Assembly: GCA_934162615.1 (NCBI GenBank) | Contig: CAKPJK010000055.1 | Coordinates: forward strand, 1-5,184 | Direction: 5' to 3' | Length of the DNA: 5,184 bases | DNA from: an uncultured Clostridia bacterium | GTDB taxonomy: Bacteria; Bacillota; Clostridia; TANB77; CAG-508 | Shown: positions 4,780 to 5,184 of the stretch, one piece after another | Numbering within the stretch: position 1 is the stretch's first letter | How the letters are laid out: the number at the start of each line of letters is the position of its first letter | Translations under genes and position numbers: made by a program | Notes under the pieces: generated by a model | What the model saw: only the letters and a program-made list of their open reading frames with translations | Told to the model about the DNA's origin: nothing | Database searches by the model: none

Positions 4780-5184
4780 ATGAAATGTAAAGTTGAAAAA
4801 ACAGAAAACGCAAATGAAGTAAAATTAGAGTTAACAATAGAAGCTCAAAAATTTGAAGAAGCAATAAAAAAAGTATATTTCCAAAGTGCAAAATACTTTA
4901 ACATACCAGGATTCAGAAAAGGTAAAGCTCCAATGAATATAGTAGAAAAATACTATGGAAAAGAAATTTTCTACGAAGATGCATTTAACGAAGTAGTACC
5001 TGCTGAATTAGAAGAAGCATTAAAAGAAAATAATATCGAAGCAGTTAGCAGACCAGATATCGATGTAAAACAAATAGAAAAAGGAAAAGACTTAATATTC
5101 ACAGCAGTATTCCAAACAAAACCAGAAGCAGAACTTGGAAAATATAAAGGTATAGAAATACCAAAAATAGAGTATACTGTATCA
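4780..5184 (+). CDS. tig: trigger factor, N-terminal part (gene runs off the window)
   Basis: Trigger factor is the ribosome-bound chaperone and prolyl isomerase that meets nascent chains at the exit tunnel. The 135 codons here are open to the window end. They cover the ribosome-binding N-terminal domain (about residues 1-112) and the start of the linker towards the FKBP-type isomerase domain. The ribosome-docking signature GFRKGKAP is at 44-51, followed by MNIVEKYYGKEIFYEDAFNE, both typical of the family. The start is chosen from homology and GAAAGGG (4762-4768), 11 bases upstream. The full family length is about 430 residues, so roughly two thirds lie beyond the window, where clpP and clpX are often found. 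Transcription comes from the extended -10 promoter at 4638-4665. Confidence 0.96.
   Translation, partial: MKCKVEKTENANEVKLELTIEAQKFEEAIKKVYFQSAKYFNIPGFRKGKAPMNIVEKYYGKEIFYEDAFNEVVPAELEEALKENNIEAVSRPDIDVKQIEKGKDLIFTAVFQTKPEAELGKYKGIEIPKIEYTVS

Overview
The window is very AT-rich DNA from a low-GC Gram-positive bacterium. Several signals point to an endospore-forming member of the Clostridia, possibly an uncultured gut lineage. These are strong AGGAGG ribosome binding sites, strongly A/T-ending codons, a tRNA gene with an encoded CCA end, a zinc-ribbon form of ribosomal protein L28, and above all a 24-codon gene that reads as the sporulation peptide SpoVM. The exact taxon cannot be fixed from the sequence alone.

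Layout from left to right. Two tRNA genes lie on the minus strand: tRNA-Asp, cut by the window edge, and tRNA-Val. They are read from a near-perfect housekeeping promoter at 177-205. A plus-strand pair follows: an unrecognised 282-residue membrane-anchored protein and a 580-residue AMP-forming long-chain acyl-CoA synthetase-like enzyme, 13 bases apart and probably one operon. Two hairpins in a row end this unit, and the second also ends the convergent endonuclease III gene (nth) on the minus strand. Divergent from nth is a small plus-strand unit too short for routine gene calling: a 49-codon hydrophobic protein and then spoVM, closed by a strong terminator. An AT-rich gap with an exact 24-bp tandem duplication separates it from rpmB (L28) on the minus strand. 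At the right edge a good promoter drives tig (trigger factor), of which only the first 135 codons are present.

Most genes are housekeeping: translation (tRNAs, L28), nascent-chain folding (trigger factor), DNA repair (Nth) and fatty-acid activation. The most interesting part is 3897-4309. Here spoVM sits beside a convergent rpmB, an arrangement I recall from Bacillus subtilis, and it is preceded by an unrecognised small membrane protein that probably shares its transcript and may act in sporulation. The downstream gap holds direct repeats abutting a consensus -35 hexamer on the opposite strand. I see no insertion sequence, CRISPR array, prophage or defence system.
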